A DNA stretch of 64,000 nucleotides from Paenibacillus sp. S150. Its GTDB lineage: Bacteria; Bacillota; Bacilli; Paenibacillales; Paenibacillaceae. The stretch spans positions 1-64,000 of the forward strand of contig NZ_JACBYI010000020.1 in the NCBI RefSeq assembly GCF_019352175.1, in the 5' to 3' direction. The first letter of the stretch is position 1. Each line of letters opens with the position of its first letter. The notes beneath the pieces were generated by a model. That model did not search any database. It saw only the letters and a program-made list of their open reading frames with translations, and was not told where the DNA came from. The position numbers and the translations under genes are program-made. Positions 34,238 through 44,338 of the stretch are shown one piece after another.

Positions 34238-35332
34238 ATGCCGAAGACGAAACGCTATAAACTCAATCTTCAGCATTTTGGGGGAGACAAGACAGAGAAG
34301 GCAACCCCGAAGAAACGGCAGGAGGCGCGCAAAAAAGGCCAGGTGGCCAAAAGTGCCGAGCTATCGGGTGCGGTTGTGCTGTTATCGGCGCTTTTAACCT
34401 TGATGATGTTTGGGGGCTATATAAAGGAACGGGTTATTACACTGTACACGGACGTTTTTCAGAATCGCATGATGATGCAGGTGACACCGGAGAATGTTAC
34501 CGAGATGTTTAACCACTATGGTGTGCAGATATTGATGCTCCTGGCCCCGCTGTTCATTATTACCTTCGTGATGGCTCTTGCGGTGAATCTGGCTGAGGTC
34601 GGTTTTATGATAGTCACTGAAGGCCTGACTCCAAAATTCAGTAAAATCAATCCGGTCAAGGGCTTCAAAAACATTTTCTCCATGCGGTCTTTTGTAGAGT
34701 TTTTGAAATCCATCTTCAAGCTGCTGGTTATTAGCTACCTGGTCTACAGTACCCTTTGGGGAGAGAAGGAAAGCTTTGCTTCCCTGGCCCATGTCAGTGC
34801 AGAAGGGGCTTTCAAGTTTGCTGCAAAAATGACGATGAATCTGGGCATCAAAATCGGGGCGGCACTCTTGGCAATGGCTGTATTGGATTACATTTATCAA
34901 AAGTACGAGCATGAGAAGAGCCTGAAAATGTCCAAGCAGGATATTAAGGATGAATACAAAAAAATGGAAGGCGATCCGGTCATAAAAGGGAAAATCAGGG
35001 AACGGCAGCGAAGAATGGCCATGCAGCGCATGATGCAGGAGGTTCCTAACGCGGATGTGATCATCACTAACCCGACTCACTTCGCGGTTGCCCTGAAATA
35101 TGACGGCTCTCAAATGGAGGCTCCGCAAATTATAGCCAAGGGCCAGGACTTTGTGGCACTCCGTATTCGTGAACTGGCCAAGGAGCATGGTGTTATAACT
35201 ATGGAGAACAAGCCGCTCGCAAGGGCGTTATTCCAAAGGGCAGAAATCGGCGACGTTGTCCCTGCCGACCTGTTCCAGGCGGTTGCTGAAGTGCTCGCCT
35301 ATGTATACAAGCTTAAAGGCAAGAGGAGATAA
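34238..35332 (+). CDS. flhB: Flagellar export switch protein FlhB
   Basis: A 364-residue protein with an N-terminal KTEKATPKKRQEARKKGQV motif near residue 17, four membrane helices (about 35-205) and a cytoplasmic domain. The autocleavage site N278-P279-T-H is intact. FlhB switches substrate class together with FliK. The window also has a soluble homologue of the post-cleavage part, ylqH. Confidence 0.97.
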   Translation: MPKTKRYKLNLQHFGGDKTEKATPKKRQEARKKGQVAKSAELSGAVVLLSALLTLMMFGGYIKERVITLYTDVFQNRMMMQVTPENVTEMFNHYGVQILMLLAPLFIITFVMALAVNLAEVGFMIVTEGLTPKFSKINPVKGFKNIFSMRSFVEFLKSIFKLLVISYLVYSTLWGEKESFASLAHVSAEGAFKFAAKMTMNLGIKIGAALLAMAVLDYIYQKYEHEKSLKMSKQDIKDEYKKMEGDPVIKGKIRERQRRMAMQRMMQEVPNADVIITNPTHFAVALKYDGSQMEAPQIIAKGQDFVALRIRELAKEHGVITMENKPLARALFQRAEIGDVVPADLFQAVAEVLAYVYKLKGKRR

Positions 35333-35353
35333 GCCGGGGGAGGTTCGAGGACA

Positions 35354-37387
35354 TTGAAAGCAAGAGATCTAACAGTTCTACTGGGTGTTATCGGTATTGT
35401 GCTTATGATGATTCTGCCCATCCCGGCTTGGCTTCTGGATGTACTGCTGATTATCAATATTTCAATAGCCTTAACAATTATATTAGTTGCAATGAACACA
35501 AAGGACCCGCTGCAGTTCTCGATTTTTCCCTCACTGCTGCTGATCACAACCCTGTTTCGCCTCGCATTGAATATTTCCACCACCAAATTGATTCTGGCGG
35601 AAGGTCATGCGGGCGAGGTTGTAGCCACATTCGGCAGCTGGATTGCCCGGGGGCAGATCGCTATCGGGTTCATTGTCTTCCTGATCCTGGTAGTTGTACA
35701 GTTTATCGTTATTACCAAAGGCTCGGAACGCGTAGCCGAGGTAGGCGCACGGTTTACCCTGGATGCGATGCCCGGCAAACAGATGAGTATCGATGCCGAC
35801 CTGAATGCCGGTATGATCAATGAACAGCAGGCCGGGGAACGCCGGCGCAAGATCGAACGCGAAGCCGACTTTTTCGGTTCCATGGACGGTGCGAGCAAAT
35901 TTGTCAAGGGGGACGCTATTGCCAGCATTATCATCCTCTTGATTAACCTGATCGGCGGTTTTATTATCGGCATGACGATCAAAGGCATGTCTTTTCAAGA
36001 TGCCCTCTCCACGTATTCTGTACTGACTATCGGCGATGGATTGGTCAGCCAGATTCCGGCATTGCTTATCTCGACGGCTGCAGGCTTGATTGTTACCCGT
36101 GCAGCGTCGGATGGCAACCTGGCAGAGGATCTGACAGGACAATTGTTATCCTATCCCAAGCTGCTGTATATCGTTGCCATAACCATTTCTTTTCTCGGAT
36201 TTTTCACCCCGATTACCGTAATGTCCACTTTGCCGCTGGCGGGATTAATGGGCTATGCAGCCTATAGCATGGGTCAAAAGGCCAGTCAAAAGCAAATTGC
36301 CGAGGAACAGCTTGTCGAAGAACAGCAGATTGAGGAAGTGCGCAGTCCGGAAAGTGTAATCAACCTGCTGACTGTCGATCCTATTGAATTCGAGTTTGGA
36401 TACGGACTCATCCCTCTTGCGGATACAGGCCAGGGCGGCGATCTGCTTGACCGGATTATCATGATCAGGCGGCAATGTGCCCTGGAAATGGGGTTGGTTG
36501 TGCCTGTCATCCGTATTCGCGACAATATTCAACTAAAACCGAATGAATATGTCATAAAAATTAAAGGAAATAACGTTGGCGGCGGTGAATTATTACTTAA
36601 TCACTATCTTGCCATGAGTCCCGGGTATGATGATGAGTCGATTAATGGAATTGAGACTGTAGAACCATCCTTTGGCCTGCCGGCGTTATGGATTGACGAA
36701 TCGGTAAAGGAACGGGCGGAATTATCGGGTTATACCGTAGTTGATCCCCCTTCCGTAGTAGCCACTCATTTGACGGAGCTTATCAAACGTTATGGGCATG
36801 AACTGCTTGGACGTCAGGAAACCAAACAACTGGTCGACAATCTCCGCGAGAATTATCCTGTATTGGTGGACGAGCTTATTCCTTCAGTATTGGCTATCGG
36901 GGATGTCCAGAAGGTGCTTGGCAAGCTGCTGCGTGAAAAAATCTCGATCCGCGATTTGGTGACTATTTTTGAAACGCTGGCTGATTACGGTACCTATACC
37001 AAGGACCCTGATATTCTGACCGAGTATGTCCGCCAGTCGCTGTCCAGGCAGATCACGCAGCAATTCTCACAGACCGGAGAGACCTTGCGGGTAATTACAG
37101 TTGGACCCAATCTGGAAAAGAAAATCAGCGAAAGTGTGCAGCAGACAGAGCAGGGCAGCTATCTGGCTCTTGATCCTGTATCCACGCAGACGGTATACCA
37201 GCGGCTTACCGAGCAGATTAACCGCCTGCTTCAATCAGGGCAGCAGCCGATTGTATTGACATCCCCTACGATCCGGATGTATTTGCGGCAGGTCATTGAA
37301 CGGACAATGCAGGATATTCCAGTGTTGTCCTACAGTGAGCTGGAGCCTAATATTGAAATTCAAAGCGTCGGGGTGGTGAACTTATGA
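35354..37387 (+). CDS. flhA: Flagellar export protein FlhA
   Basis: A 677-residue export-gate subunit. Eight membrane helices occupy about residues 10-310, including the FHIPEP-equivalent loop AEVGARFTLDAMPGKQMSIDADLNAG. A large cytoplasmic ring domain with LRENYPVLVDELIP follows. It uses a TTG start 8 nt after GGGGGAGG. Confidence 0.97.
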   Translation: MKARDLTVLLGVIGIVLMMILPIPAWLLDVLLIINISIALTIILVAMNTKDPLQFSIFPSLLLITTLFRLALNISTTKLILAEGHAGEVVATFGSWIARGQIAIGFIVFLILVVVQFIVITKGSERVAEVGARFTLDAMPGKQMSIDADLNAGMINEQQAGERRRKIEREADFFGSMDGASKFVKGDAIASIIILLINLIGGFIIGMTIKGMSFQDALSTYSVLTIGDGLVSQIPALLISTAAGLIVTRAASDGNLAEDLTGQLLSYPKLLYIVAITISFLGFFTPITVMSTLPLAGLMGYAAYSMGQKASQKQIAEEQLVEEQQIEEVRSPESVINLLTVDPIEFEFGYGLIPLADTGQGGDLLDRIIMIRRQCALEMGLVVPVIRIRDNIQLKPNEYVIKIKGNNVGGGELLLNHYLAMSPGYDDESINGIETVEPSFGLPALWIDESVKERAELSGYTVVDPPSVVATHLTELIKRYGHELLGRQETKQLVDNLRENYPVLVDELIPSVLAIGDVQKVLGKLLREKISIRDLVTIFETLADYGTYTKDPDILTEYVRQSLSRQITQQFSQTGETLRVITVGPNLEKKISESVQQTEQGSYLALDPVSTQTVYQRLTEQINRLLQSGQQPIVLTSPTIRMYLRQVIERTMQDIPVLSYSELEPNIEIQSVGVVNL

Positions 37388-38802
37388 GAGTGAAGCGTTA
37401 TGTAGTCGACTCGATGCCTGACGCCATGTATTCTATCCGCAACGAGCTGGGAAGCGATGCCGTAATTTTGAGCACCAAGGAGATACGTGTCGGCGGTTTC
37501 ATGGGCATGTTCAAGAAGAAAAAAATAGAGGTGGTCGCCGCAGTTGAAAATGCTCAAAAGCCCGGTGCACCGGACAAGGCACCGCCGGCTCCGCAGAACA
37601 TTCCGCGCAGCGCGGTTCCACAAGCTTACCGGAAGGCGGCTTCAGCGCCCGCGGCTTCAGGCACGGACGCTATAGCTCCATCAGACCGGGGAAGCTCCGC
37701 AGGTGATGCAGCGGCTAAGCAGGCTTTTGCCGAAATTGCCGCTGCTCTGTCCGAGGCTGCCGAGAATAAGACAGCTGTTGCGGTTATGCCGGTCGTTGAC
37801 CAAGAGGACGGGGCAGCAGGCTTTACCGGAGAGCATGATGCTGCGCAGTATTTGAAATCCGCTGGCATGGCGGAGATCGATGAGGCACGGAGAAGGGAGG
37901 CTGCTCCTGCAGAAGGGCCGGCTCCTGAAAGCGATGTGCTCCGGGAAATCCGCGATATGAAGCATTGGATGGAGCGGATAGCCCGTTACTCGGCAGAGGC
38001 AGCAGAACTGCCGGAGCCGCTCGAAGAACTCAAAAGCAGGCTAACCGAGCAGGAGACGGACGCTGTGCTGGTGGACGAATGGATCAGCAATGTTTTCGAA
38101 CAATGGAGAGATGAGGGGCGGACTTGGGCTCCCGGCCGGTTCGCTGACATGCTGAAGGCTCAAGTGGACAGCTTCTTGTCGGGCCGGATCGCAAATGGCA
38201 TTGCGCCGGATACAAGAATTGTTTATATTGCAGGCCCTACCGGGGTAGGCAAAACGACGACCATAGCCAAGCTGGCTGCGGAGCAGCTGTTCAAGCAGGG
38301 ACGCAAGGTAGGGCTGATTACCTCGGATACCTACCGCATCTCGGCGGTCGAGCAGCTCCGCACCTATGCGGCTATACTGAACATGCCTCTGGAGGTGGTC
38401 CAGTCGCCGGGAGATTTGCAGAGAGCCCTGTTCCGCCTGGAGAGCTGTGATCTGGTCCTGATGGATACGGCAGGCCGCAATTACCGCAATGAGCTGCTGG
38501 TTGCCGAACTCCAGAGCCTGCTGGCCAAGGAGCTTAAGAGCGAAACCTTCCTGGTGCTCAGCCTGACCTCCAAAAGCCGGGACATGAAGCTGATCGCCGA
38601 CCATTTTGGCCGCTATCAGCTGGATAAAGTGATTTTTACGAAATTGGACGAGACGGGGAGCTACGGCCCGCTCTTTAATGTTCTGAATGATTATCCGCTG
38701 AAGCTTTCATATATCACCAACGGCCAGAATGTTCCTGATGATTTGCTGACGGCCACCAAAGAACAGTTGTGCGGGATGATTTTGGGAACAGGAGGCGCAT
38801 GA
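37384..38802 (+). CDS. flhF: Flagellar biosynthesis GTPase FlhF
   Basis: A 472-residue SRP-family GTPase that sets the site of flagellar assembly. The N-terminal basic domain MRVKRYVVDSMPDAMYSIRNELG leads into a low-complexity Ala-rich linker (about 60-200). The NG domain has G1 AGPTGVGKTTTIAKLA near 282, DTYRISAVEQL, MDTAGR and TKLDETGSYG. The ATG overlaps the flhA stop (ATGA). Confidence 0.96.
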   Translation: MRVKRYVVDSMPDAMYSIRNELGSDAVILSTKEIRVGGFMGMFKKKKIEVVAAVENAQKPGAPDKAPPAPQNIPRSAVPQAYRKAASAPAASGTDAIAPSDRGSSAGDAAAKQAFAEIAAALSEAAENKTAVAVMPVVDQEDGAAGFTGEHDAAQYLKSAGMAEIDEARRREAAPAEGPAPESDVLREIRDMKHWMERIARYSAEAAELPEPLEELKSRLTEQETDAVLVDEWISNVFEQWRDEGRTWAPGRFADMLKAQVDSFLSGRIANGIAPDTRIVYIAGPTGVGKTTTIAKLAAEQLFKQGRKVGLITSDTYRISAVEQLRTYAAILNMPLEVVQSPGDLQRALFRLESCDLVLMDTAGRNYRNELLVAELQSLLAKELKSETFLVLSLTSKSRDMKLIADHFGRYQLDKVIFTKLDETGSYGPLFNVLNDYPLKLSYITNGQNVPDDLLTATKEQLCGMILGTGGA

Positions 38803-39680
38803 TGGATCAAGCGCAATCCTTAAGGCGGCTTGTATCGAGCCAAGATCCCATACGCGCAGCCGGCACCGGAGCATCAGCCAGGATTATCACCGTTTGCAGC
38901 GGGAAGGGCGGTGTCGGCAAATCTAATTTCACTTTGAACTTTGCGCTTGCGCTCAAATCAATGGGCAAAAGAGTACTGTTGTTCGATGCCGATATCGGAA
39001 TGGCAAATATAGACGTGCTTATGGGTGTGTCGGCAAAATATAATCTCTATCATTTGCTAAAGCGGGAAGCGCTGATCGGGGACATCATTCAGAAAGGCCC
39101 AAACGGACTTCCTTTTATTGCCGGCGGTTCCGGTATGGATGAGCTCTTTTCGCTATCCGAGGCGGACTTGAGCTACTTTACAGACGAGATTGCCGGGATT
39201 GCCGACACGATGGATTTTATCCTGTTCGATACGGGGGCGGGTCTTTCCAAAGAAACAATGAAATTCATTGCTTCGGCGGATGATTGCCTGGTGGTGACAA
39301 CGCCTGAACCTACCGCGATTACCGATGCGTATGCCCTGATGAAGGTAGTGAACAACTCGTACCCGGAGGTTTCATTCAAGCTCATTGTCAATCAGGCAGG
39401 GGATGAGAAAGAGGCAACTGGCACCAGCGATAAAATTCGTATGGCGGCCAGCCGTTTTTTGCAGCTGGAGGTTTCTTTTCTGGGATTTATCAGCAGCGAC
39501 ACTCATGTAGTACAGGCAGTAAAAAGGCAAATTCCATTCTCGGTGGCTTTTCCGAACAGTGCGGCAGCCAAAGATGTGCACCGGCTTGCGCTAAGCTATT
39601 TGGCCGCTGATTCGGCGGACACCACTAAAGTTCAAGGCATCAAGGGGTTTATCAGCAAGTGGTTGAAGCGAAAGCATTAA
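38802..39680 (+). CDS. flhG: MinD-like flagellar number regulator FlhG (YlxH)
   Basis: A 292-residue ParA/MinD ATPase partnering FlhF. The deviant Walker A CSGKGGVGKSNFTLNFA is near residue 32, LLFDADIGMANIDVLMG near 59 and DTGAGLSKETM near 144. The N-terminal DQAQSLRRLV helix is the FlhF-activating segment. ATG at 38802 is 6 nt from GGAGG; another ATG at 38799 is too close. Confidence 0.94.
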   Translation: MDQAQSLRRLVSSQDPIRAAGTGASARIITVCSGKGGVGKSNFTLNFALALKSMGKRVLLFDADIGMANIDVLMGVSAKYNLYHLLKREALIGDIIQKGPNGLPFIAGGSGMDELFSLSEADLSYFTDEIAGIADTMDFILFDTGAGLSKETMKFIASADDCLVVTTPEPTAITDAYALMKVVNNSYPEVSFKLIVNQAGDEKEATGTSDKIRMAASRFLQLEVSFLGFISSDTHVVQAVKRQIPFSVAFPNSAAAKDVHRLALSYLAADSADTTKVQGIKGFISKWLKRKH

Positions 39681-39716
39681 TTGTTCTGAACTTGAGGAAC
39701 AGAGGTGGAAAAGGGT

Positions 39717-41114
39717 ATGAAGCCATATCGGGTTTTAGTTGTTGATGATTCTGCGTTCATGCGTAAAATCATTTCCGATTTAATAGAAAAAGACGCTAAC
39801 TTCCAGGTAGCGGCGACGGCTGCAAACGGCCGTGAAGCCATTGAGAAAGTGAATGAGCTTGCTCCGGATCTGGTGACCATGGATGTTGAAATGCCGGAAA
39901 TGAATGGCCTGGAGGCGCTGAAAATAATAATGGCACAGCGTCCGCTGCCGGTAATTATGCTCTCGGGCATCAACGAAGAGGGGATGAAGGAAACCATTCT
40001 GGCTTTGGAATGGGGGGCCTTTGACTTCATACGCAAGCCTTCCATTTCGAACTCCCAGGATATCCGGTCTGTGGGAGACGCGCTGAGGGAGCAAATGAAG
40101 GAGGCTATGCTGGCCCGCCGGCAGCGTGAAGCCAGAGCATCTGCAGATCAGGCGCCTGAGCTTCTGCCTGCACAGGAAGTATTGCCTCCGAAGCCTGTCC
40201 GCGGGCCTGCCAAGCGGACGCTGGAGCCGCCCAAGAAAGCACCGGAGCTTCCGCGCAAGCTGACTGCCGACAAGCCCCAGTCCAAGCTGGAAACAGGGCG
40301 TACCCAGGTGAAAGAGACGGGCAGAAAGACGGAGCAGGCCCCTGCAGCCAAAGCTCTGTTGCCGGGAACGGCCAAACCGCCGTCTGCCACGCAGAAACCG
40401 GCTTCCGAAATATTCAGGGATCATCCCGGGGAAGAAGCCAAAGCTGCATTACCGGGTATACGTTCGCCACAAGCCCCGGCTGCTTCATTTAATAGCCCGC
40501 CAGCCGCACTTGCAGAGCGAAAGAATGCAGCCGCCGGCTTGCGTAAATTGGTAGCAGTAGGCTGCTCTACAGGCGGTCCCCGTGCCCTGAAGGCGTTTCT
40601 TGAGGATATCCCCGCCGATTTCCCGGCTCCCATTGTTATTGTGCAGCATATGCCGCCCAATTTCACGAAATCTCTGGCCCAGCGGCTGAACACCTTCAGC
40701 CCGCTTGAAGTGGCGGAAGCGGAGCAGGGAATGATTCTGCGTCAGGGATCAGCCTATATCGCCCCGGGCGGCTATCATCTGCGGGTTGTGCCGGCTGCCG
40801 GCGGTCAGTATGCTGTTGAGCTGACATTGGAGGAAGCGCGCAATGGGCACCGCCCTTCCGTCGATACATTGTTCGAATCCATTTTGCCATTGACTTCACT
40901 GGAACGGCACGCAGTGCTTATGACAGGGATGGGCAGCGATGGTGCCAGAATGATGAAATCACTCTATGATTCGGGCGTGACATCGACCTTTGCTGAAAGT
41001 GAAGAGACCTGTGTGGTTTACGGGATGCCGCGATCTGCGGTGGAATTGAAGTGTGTCAGACATGTCCTGCCGTTGCATGAAATTGCTCCAAGGCTGGTGC
41101 AAGCCGTAAAATAA
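39717..41114 (+). CDS. cheB: Chemotaxis glutamate methylesterase CheB
   Basis: A 465-residue protein. The receiver domain (1-120) has phospho-acceptor Asp56 in VTMDVEMPEMNG. The methylesterase domain starts near 275, with catalytic Ser in VGCSTGGPRAL, His in VQHMPPNFT and Asp in MTGMGSDGA. It removes methyl groups from receptors. The linker of about 145 residues (Lys/Pro/Ala-rich) makes it roughly 100 residues longer than usual. ATG 39717 lies 8 nt after AGAGGTGG. Confidence 0.96.
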   Translation: MKPYRVLVVDDSAFMRKIISDLIEKDANFQVAATAANGREAIEKVNELAPDLVTMDVEMPEMNGLEALKIIMAQRPLPVIMLSGINEEGMKETILALEWGAFDFIRKPSISNSQDIRSVGDALREQMKEAMLARRQREARASADQAPELLPAQEVLPPKPVRGPAKRTLEPPKKAPELPRKLTADKPQSKLETGRTQVKETGRKTEQAPAAKALLPGTAKPPSATQKPASEIFRDHPGEEAKAALPGIRSPQAPAASFNSPPAALAERKNAAAGLRKLVAVGCSTGGPRALKAFLEDIPADFPAPIVIVQHMPPNFTKSLAQRLNTFSPLEVAEAEQGMILRQGSAYIAPGGYHLRVVPAAGGQYAVELTLEEARNGHRPSVDTLFESILPLTSLERHAVLMTGMGSDGARMMKSLYDSGVTSTFAESEETCVVYGMPRSAVELKCVRHVLPLHEIAPRLVQAVK

Positions 41115-41146
41115 TGGAAAAGCGAACTTGAAGGGGGTGCCCGCTC

Positions 41147-43219
41147 ATGGACATGAACCAATATCTATCCATGTTTATTGATGAGTCAAATGATCATCTG
41201 CAATCATTGAACGAAAGTATGATGGGGCTGGAAGCAAATCCTGAAGATCTGAGTATTGTGCAGGTCATTTTCCGCTCCGCACATACCTTGAAGGGTATGG
41301 CGGCTACAATGGGATTTGAGGATTTGGCTTCACTTACGCACCAAATGGAGAATGTTCTGGACTTGGTGCGCAACAACAAGCTGCGGATGCAGGATTTCAT
41401 TTTTGACACGCTGTTCAAAAGTCTGGACGCTCTGGAATCCATGGTTGAGGATATAACCGGCGGCGGGGAAGGCAAGGCCGATGTCTCGGCTATTGTCTCT
41501 TCGCTGCAGGCCATTGTCCGCGGCGAAATTCCTGCTGCAGCCGGGGCTGCCGGCGAAGTAGCAGCCGCCGCCCAAACTGCCGCAGATGTTCCAGTATTCC
41601 TAGACGAATTCCAATATTCTGTCCTGGAACAGTCATTGCAGGAAGGACATAAAGTTCTCTATGTGGATGTGGCCATCCGCAAGGATTGCCAGCTTAAGGC
41701 TGTGCGTGCTTATATGGTCTTTGATCTCCTGGAACGTTCCGGAGAGGTTATCAAATCCTTCCCTTCGGTCCAGGACATAGAGCAGGAGAAATTTGATCAT
41801 AGCTTTTCGCTCTATTACATAACCCAGAAGGAAGCCAGTGAAATTCAGGCGATGATTCTGAATCTGTCAGAGATTGACAAGGTTACCGCGGTTGCGCTTG
41901 ATCAGGAGTCGCTGCGTCAAATGGGACAGGACACCGTTGCCGCTACTGCAGAAGCACCGGCGCCCGCCAAGGAAGCTGCCCCTCCTGCCGGCGGCAACGC
42001 TTCTCCTGCGGCGGCGGCGCATGCCAAAGAAGAAGCCAAAGCAGCTCCGGCCAGAACCGGCGGAGCGCCTTCCCGCACAATCCGTGTCGATATTGAACGT
42101 CTGGATGTGCTGATGAATCTTTTCAGCGAGCTGCTGATTGACCGGGTCCGTCTGGAGCAGCTTGCCTCAGAAGTGCAGAACGGGGACCTGACAGAAACGG
42201 TCGAGCACATGGGCCGGGTCAGCGGAGACCTGCAGAACATTGTCATGAAGCTGCGGATGGTTCCGGTGGATACCGTATTTAACCGGTTTCCGCGTATGGT
42301 CCGTGATCTTGCGAAATCCTTGGACAAGAAAATCGATCTGGTGGTTACCGGTGCCGAGACAGAGCTTGACCGCACGGTTATCGATGAGATTGGTGATCCG
42401 CTTGTCCATTTGCTGCGCAATGCTGTAGACCATGGTGTCGAAGGTATTCAGGAGCGCCTGGCAGCCGGCAAGTCCGATACCGGTACAGTCAACCTCCGGG
42501 CATTCCACAGCGGCAATCACGTCTTTATCGAAATCGAAGATGACGGTGCCGGAATCAATCCGCAAAAAATTCTGCAGTCGGCGATAAAAAAAGGGATTCT
42601 CACCCAGGAACAAGCCTCCAATTACTCTGACGATGAGGCAATACAGCTCTTGTTCGCTCCGGGATTCAGTACCGCTGAGGTTATCTCCGATGTATCGGGG
42701 CGCGGTGTTGGACTGGATGTCGTCAAATCAAAAATCACCTCGCTGGGCGGGAATGTGGTCGTCTATTCCACTCAGGGCAAAGGCACCAATTTCTCGGTAC
42801 AGCTTCCGCTGACCTTGTCCATTATCGCGGCAATGCTTGTACGGCTGGGCTCCGAGAAATATGCGATTCCGCTCTCGTCCATTGTTGAGACGGGAATTGT
42901 GAAACAATCCCAGATCCGGACCATCCATGGCAACAAAATGCTGGAATTCCGCAACAGTCATATTCCCCTGGTTTCACTCAGCAGGATTTTTTCAATACCG
43001 GATTATGATGAAAGCACAGAAGAAGAAACGGAAATCGTAGTCGTGCGCAAGGGAGAACGTCTTGTAGCCATGGCAGTTCAGGATTTTATCGGACAGAGCG
43101 AAATTGTGATTAAGAATCTCGGCAAGTACTTGCCGGAGGTTCAAGGCATTTCCGGCGCTACCATTCTTGGTGACGGGCAGGTCGCACTCATTATTGATCC
43201 GAATGCTTTTATTAAATAA
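41147..43219 (+). CDS. cheA: Chemotaxis histidine kinase CheA
   Basis: A 690-residue kinase that phosphorylates CheY and CheB. HPt domain: FRSAHTLKGMAATMGF with phospho-His46. The CheY-binding P2 lies at about 160-250, an Ala/Pro linker at 265-305 and dimerisation helices from about 310. The ATP-binding region has HLLRNAVDHG, EDDGAGI and GRGVGLDVVKSKI near 520. The CheW-like regulatory domain starts near 560. GAAGGGGGTG precedes the ATG. Confidence 0.97.
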   Translation: MDMNQYLSMFIDESNDHLQSLNESMMGLEANPEDLSIVQVIFRSAHTLKGMAATMGFEDLASLTHQMENVLDLVRNNKLRMQDFIFDTLFKSLDALESMVEDITGGGEGKADVSAIVSSLQAIVRGEIPAAAGAAGEVAAAAQTAADVPVFLDEFQYSVLEQSLQEGHKVLYVDVAIRKDCQLKAVRAYMVFDLLERSGEVIKSFPSVQDIEQEKFDHSFSLYYITQKEASEIQAMILNLSEIDKVTAVALDQESLRQMGQDTVAATAEAPAPAKEAAPPAGGNASPAAAAHAKEEAKAAPARTGGAPSRTIRVDIERLDVLMNLFSELLIDRVRLEQLASEVQNGDLTETVEHMGRVSGDLQNIVMKLRMVPVDTVFNRFPRMVRDLAKSLDKKIDLVVTGAETELDRTVIDEIGDPLVHLLRNAVDHGVEGIQERLAAGKSDTGTVNLRAFHSGNHVFIEIEDDGAGINPQKILQSAIKKGILTQEQASNYSDDEAIQLLFAPGFSTAEVISDVSGRGVGLDVVKSKITSLGGNVVVYSTQGKGTNFSVQLPLTLSIIAAMLVRLGSEKYAIPLSSIVETGIVKQSQIRTIHGNKMLEFRNSHIPLVSLSRIFSIPDYDESTEEETEIVVVRKGERLVAMAVQDFIGQSEIVIKNLGKYLPEVQGISGATILGDGQVALIIDPNAFIK

Positions 43220-43246
43220 TTAGGATAGAACAGGGAGGTTCATTCC

Positions 43247-43708
43247 ATGGCTGAAGACATCAAGGTGATTGTGTTTAAACTGGGAACTGAAGAATATGGC
43301 ATTGAAGTGGAAAAAGTGCAGACGATCGAGCGCATGATGCCGATCACCCGCGTGCCCAAGACGTATTCCTTTATCAAAGGGGTGATCAACTTGCGCGGCG
43401 TGGTTATTCCGGTCATTGATCTGCGCGGCCGTTTTGGGATTGCAGAGGCAGAACACACCGATCAGACCCGTGTCATCATCGTATCCGTAAATGAAATGGA
43501 AGTAGGCTTTATTGTTGATTCCGCCAATGATGTCATTGACCTGAACCGGGATTCCATCGATACGCCTCCGGATGTTGTGGGCGGCATCAAGGCGAAATAC
43601 TTGGACGGGGTGGCCAAAATCGGAGAAGACCGTCTGCTGATTATGCTTAACCTTACCGAGGTTCTGAACAAAAATGAAATTGTGCAATTGGAAAGTCTTG
43701 AGGGCTAG
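43247..43708 (+). CDS. cheW: Chemotaxis coupling protein CheW
   Basis: A 153-residue SH3-like adapter between receptors and CheA. FKLGTEEYGIEVEKVQTIERM and FIKGVINLRGVVIPVIDLRGRFG are diagnostic. GGGAGG precedes the ATG. Confidence 0.97.
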   Translation: MAEDIKVIVFKLGTEEYGIEVEKVQTIERMMPITRVPKTYSFIKGVINLRGVVIPVIDLRGRFGIAEAEHTDQTRVIIVSVNEMEVGFIVDSANDVIDLNRDSIDTPPDVVGGIKAKYLDGVAKIGEDRLLIMLNLTEVLNKNEIVQLESLEG

Positions 43709-43711
43709 CCT

Positions 43712-44338
43712 GTGGAGCTGTTCAAGAACTTCAAGGATTTCAAAATGGATGTGCTCAAGGAAGTCGGGAACATCGGAGCCGGCAACGCAGCCACCGCGTT
43801 ATCACAGCTTCTGAACAAACCGATTGACATGGCAGTCCCCAAGGTACAACTGCTTAGCTTTGAAGAAATCACCGACAAGGTTGGCGGTGCGGAGGAACTG
43901 GTGTATGCCGTGTTCCTCCGGGTGGAGGGTGAGGCACCGGGCAACCTGTTTTTCATTCTTACCCCGGAGGCGGCGATGAATCTGCTCAGCCGCGTTGCAG
44001 GCATCGAGCTCTCCGGCAATGATGAGCTGGGCGAAATGGAGCTGTCCGCATTAAGCGAAATCGGCAATATTTTGGCCGGATCATATTTGTCTTCCCTCGC
44101 GGACTTCACTTCGCTTTCGATGTACCCGACCGTACCGGCATTGGCCATGGATATGGCCGGTGCCATCCTCGGCTACGGTCTGCTGCAGTTTGGACAAATG
44201 GGGGATGATGCATTGCTGATTGACACGACTTTTCTTGAAGGGCAAAATGAAATCGAAGGGCAATTTTTCCTTATTCCCGATCCTGAATCTTTCCCGAAAA
44301 TTTTCAAATCATTAGGAGTACCGTTCGAAAATGATTGA
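43712..44338 (+). CDS. cheC: CheY-P phosphatase CheC
   Basis: A 208-residue phosphatase with two active helices: DVLKEVGNIGAGNAATALSQL near 14 and MELSALSEIGNILAGSYLSSL near 110, each with conserved E and N. CheD binding links it to receptor adaptation. It uses a GTG start 3 nt after cheW with no strong ribosome site, so coupling is likely. Confidence 0.95.
   Translation: MELFKNFKDFKMDVLKEVGNIGAGNAATALSQLLNKPIDMAVPKVQLLSFEEITDKVGGAEELVYAVFLRVEGEAPGNLFFILTPEAAMNLLSRVAGIELSGNDELGEMELSALSEIGNILAGSYLSSLADFTSLSMYPTVPALAMDMAGAILGYGLLQFGQMGDDALLIDTTFLEGQNEIEGQFFLIPDPESFPKIFKSLGVPFEND

Noticed and set aside
38977..39000. GCCGATAT inside flhG as a SigD promoter
   Set aside because: It lies within coding sequence, without a TAAA at the required 15-bp spacing.
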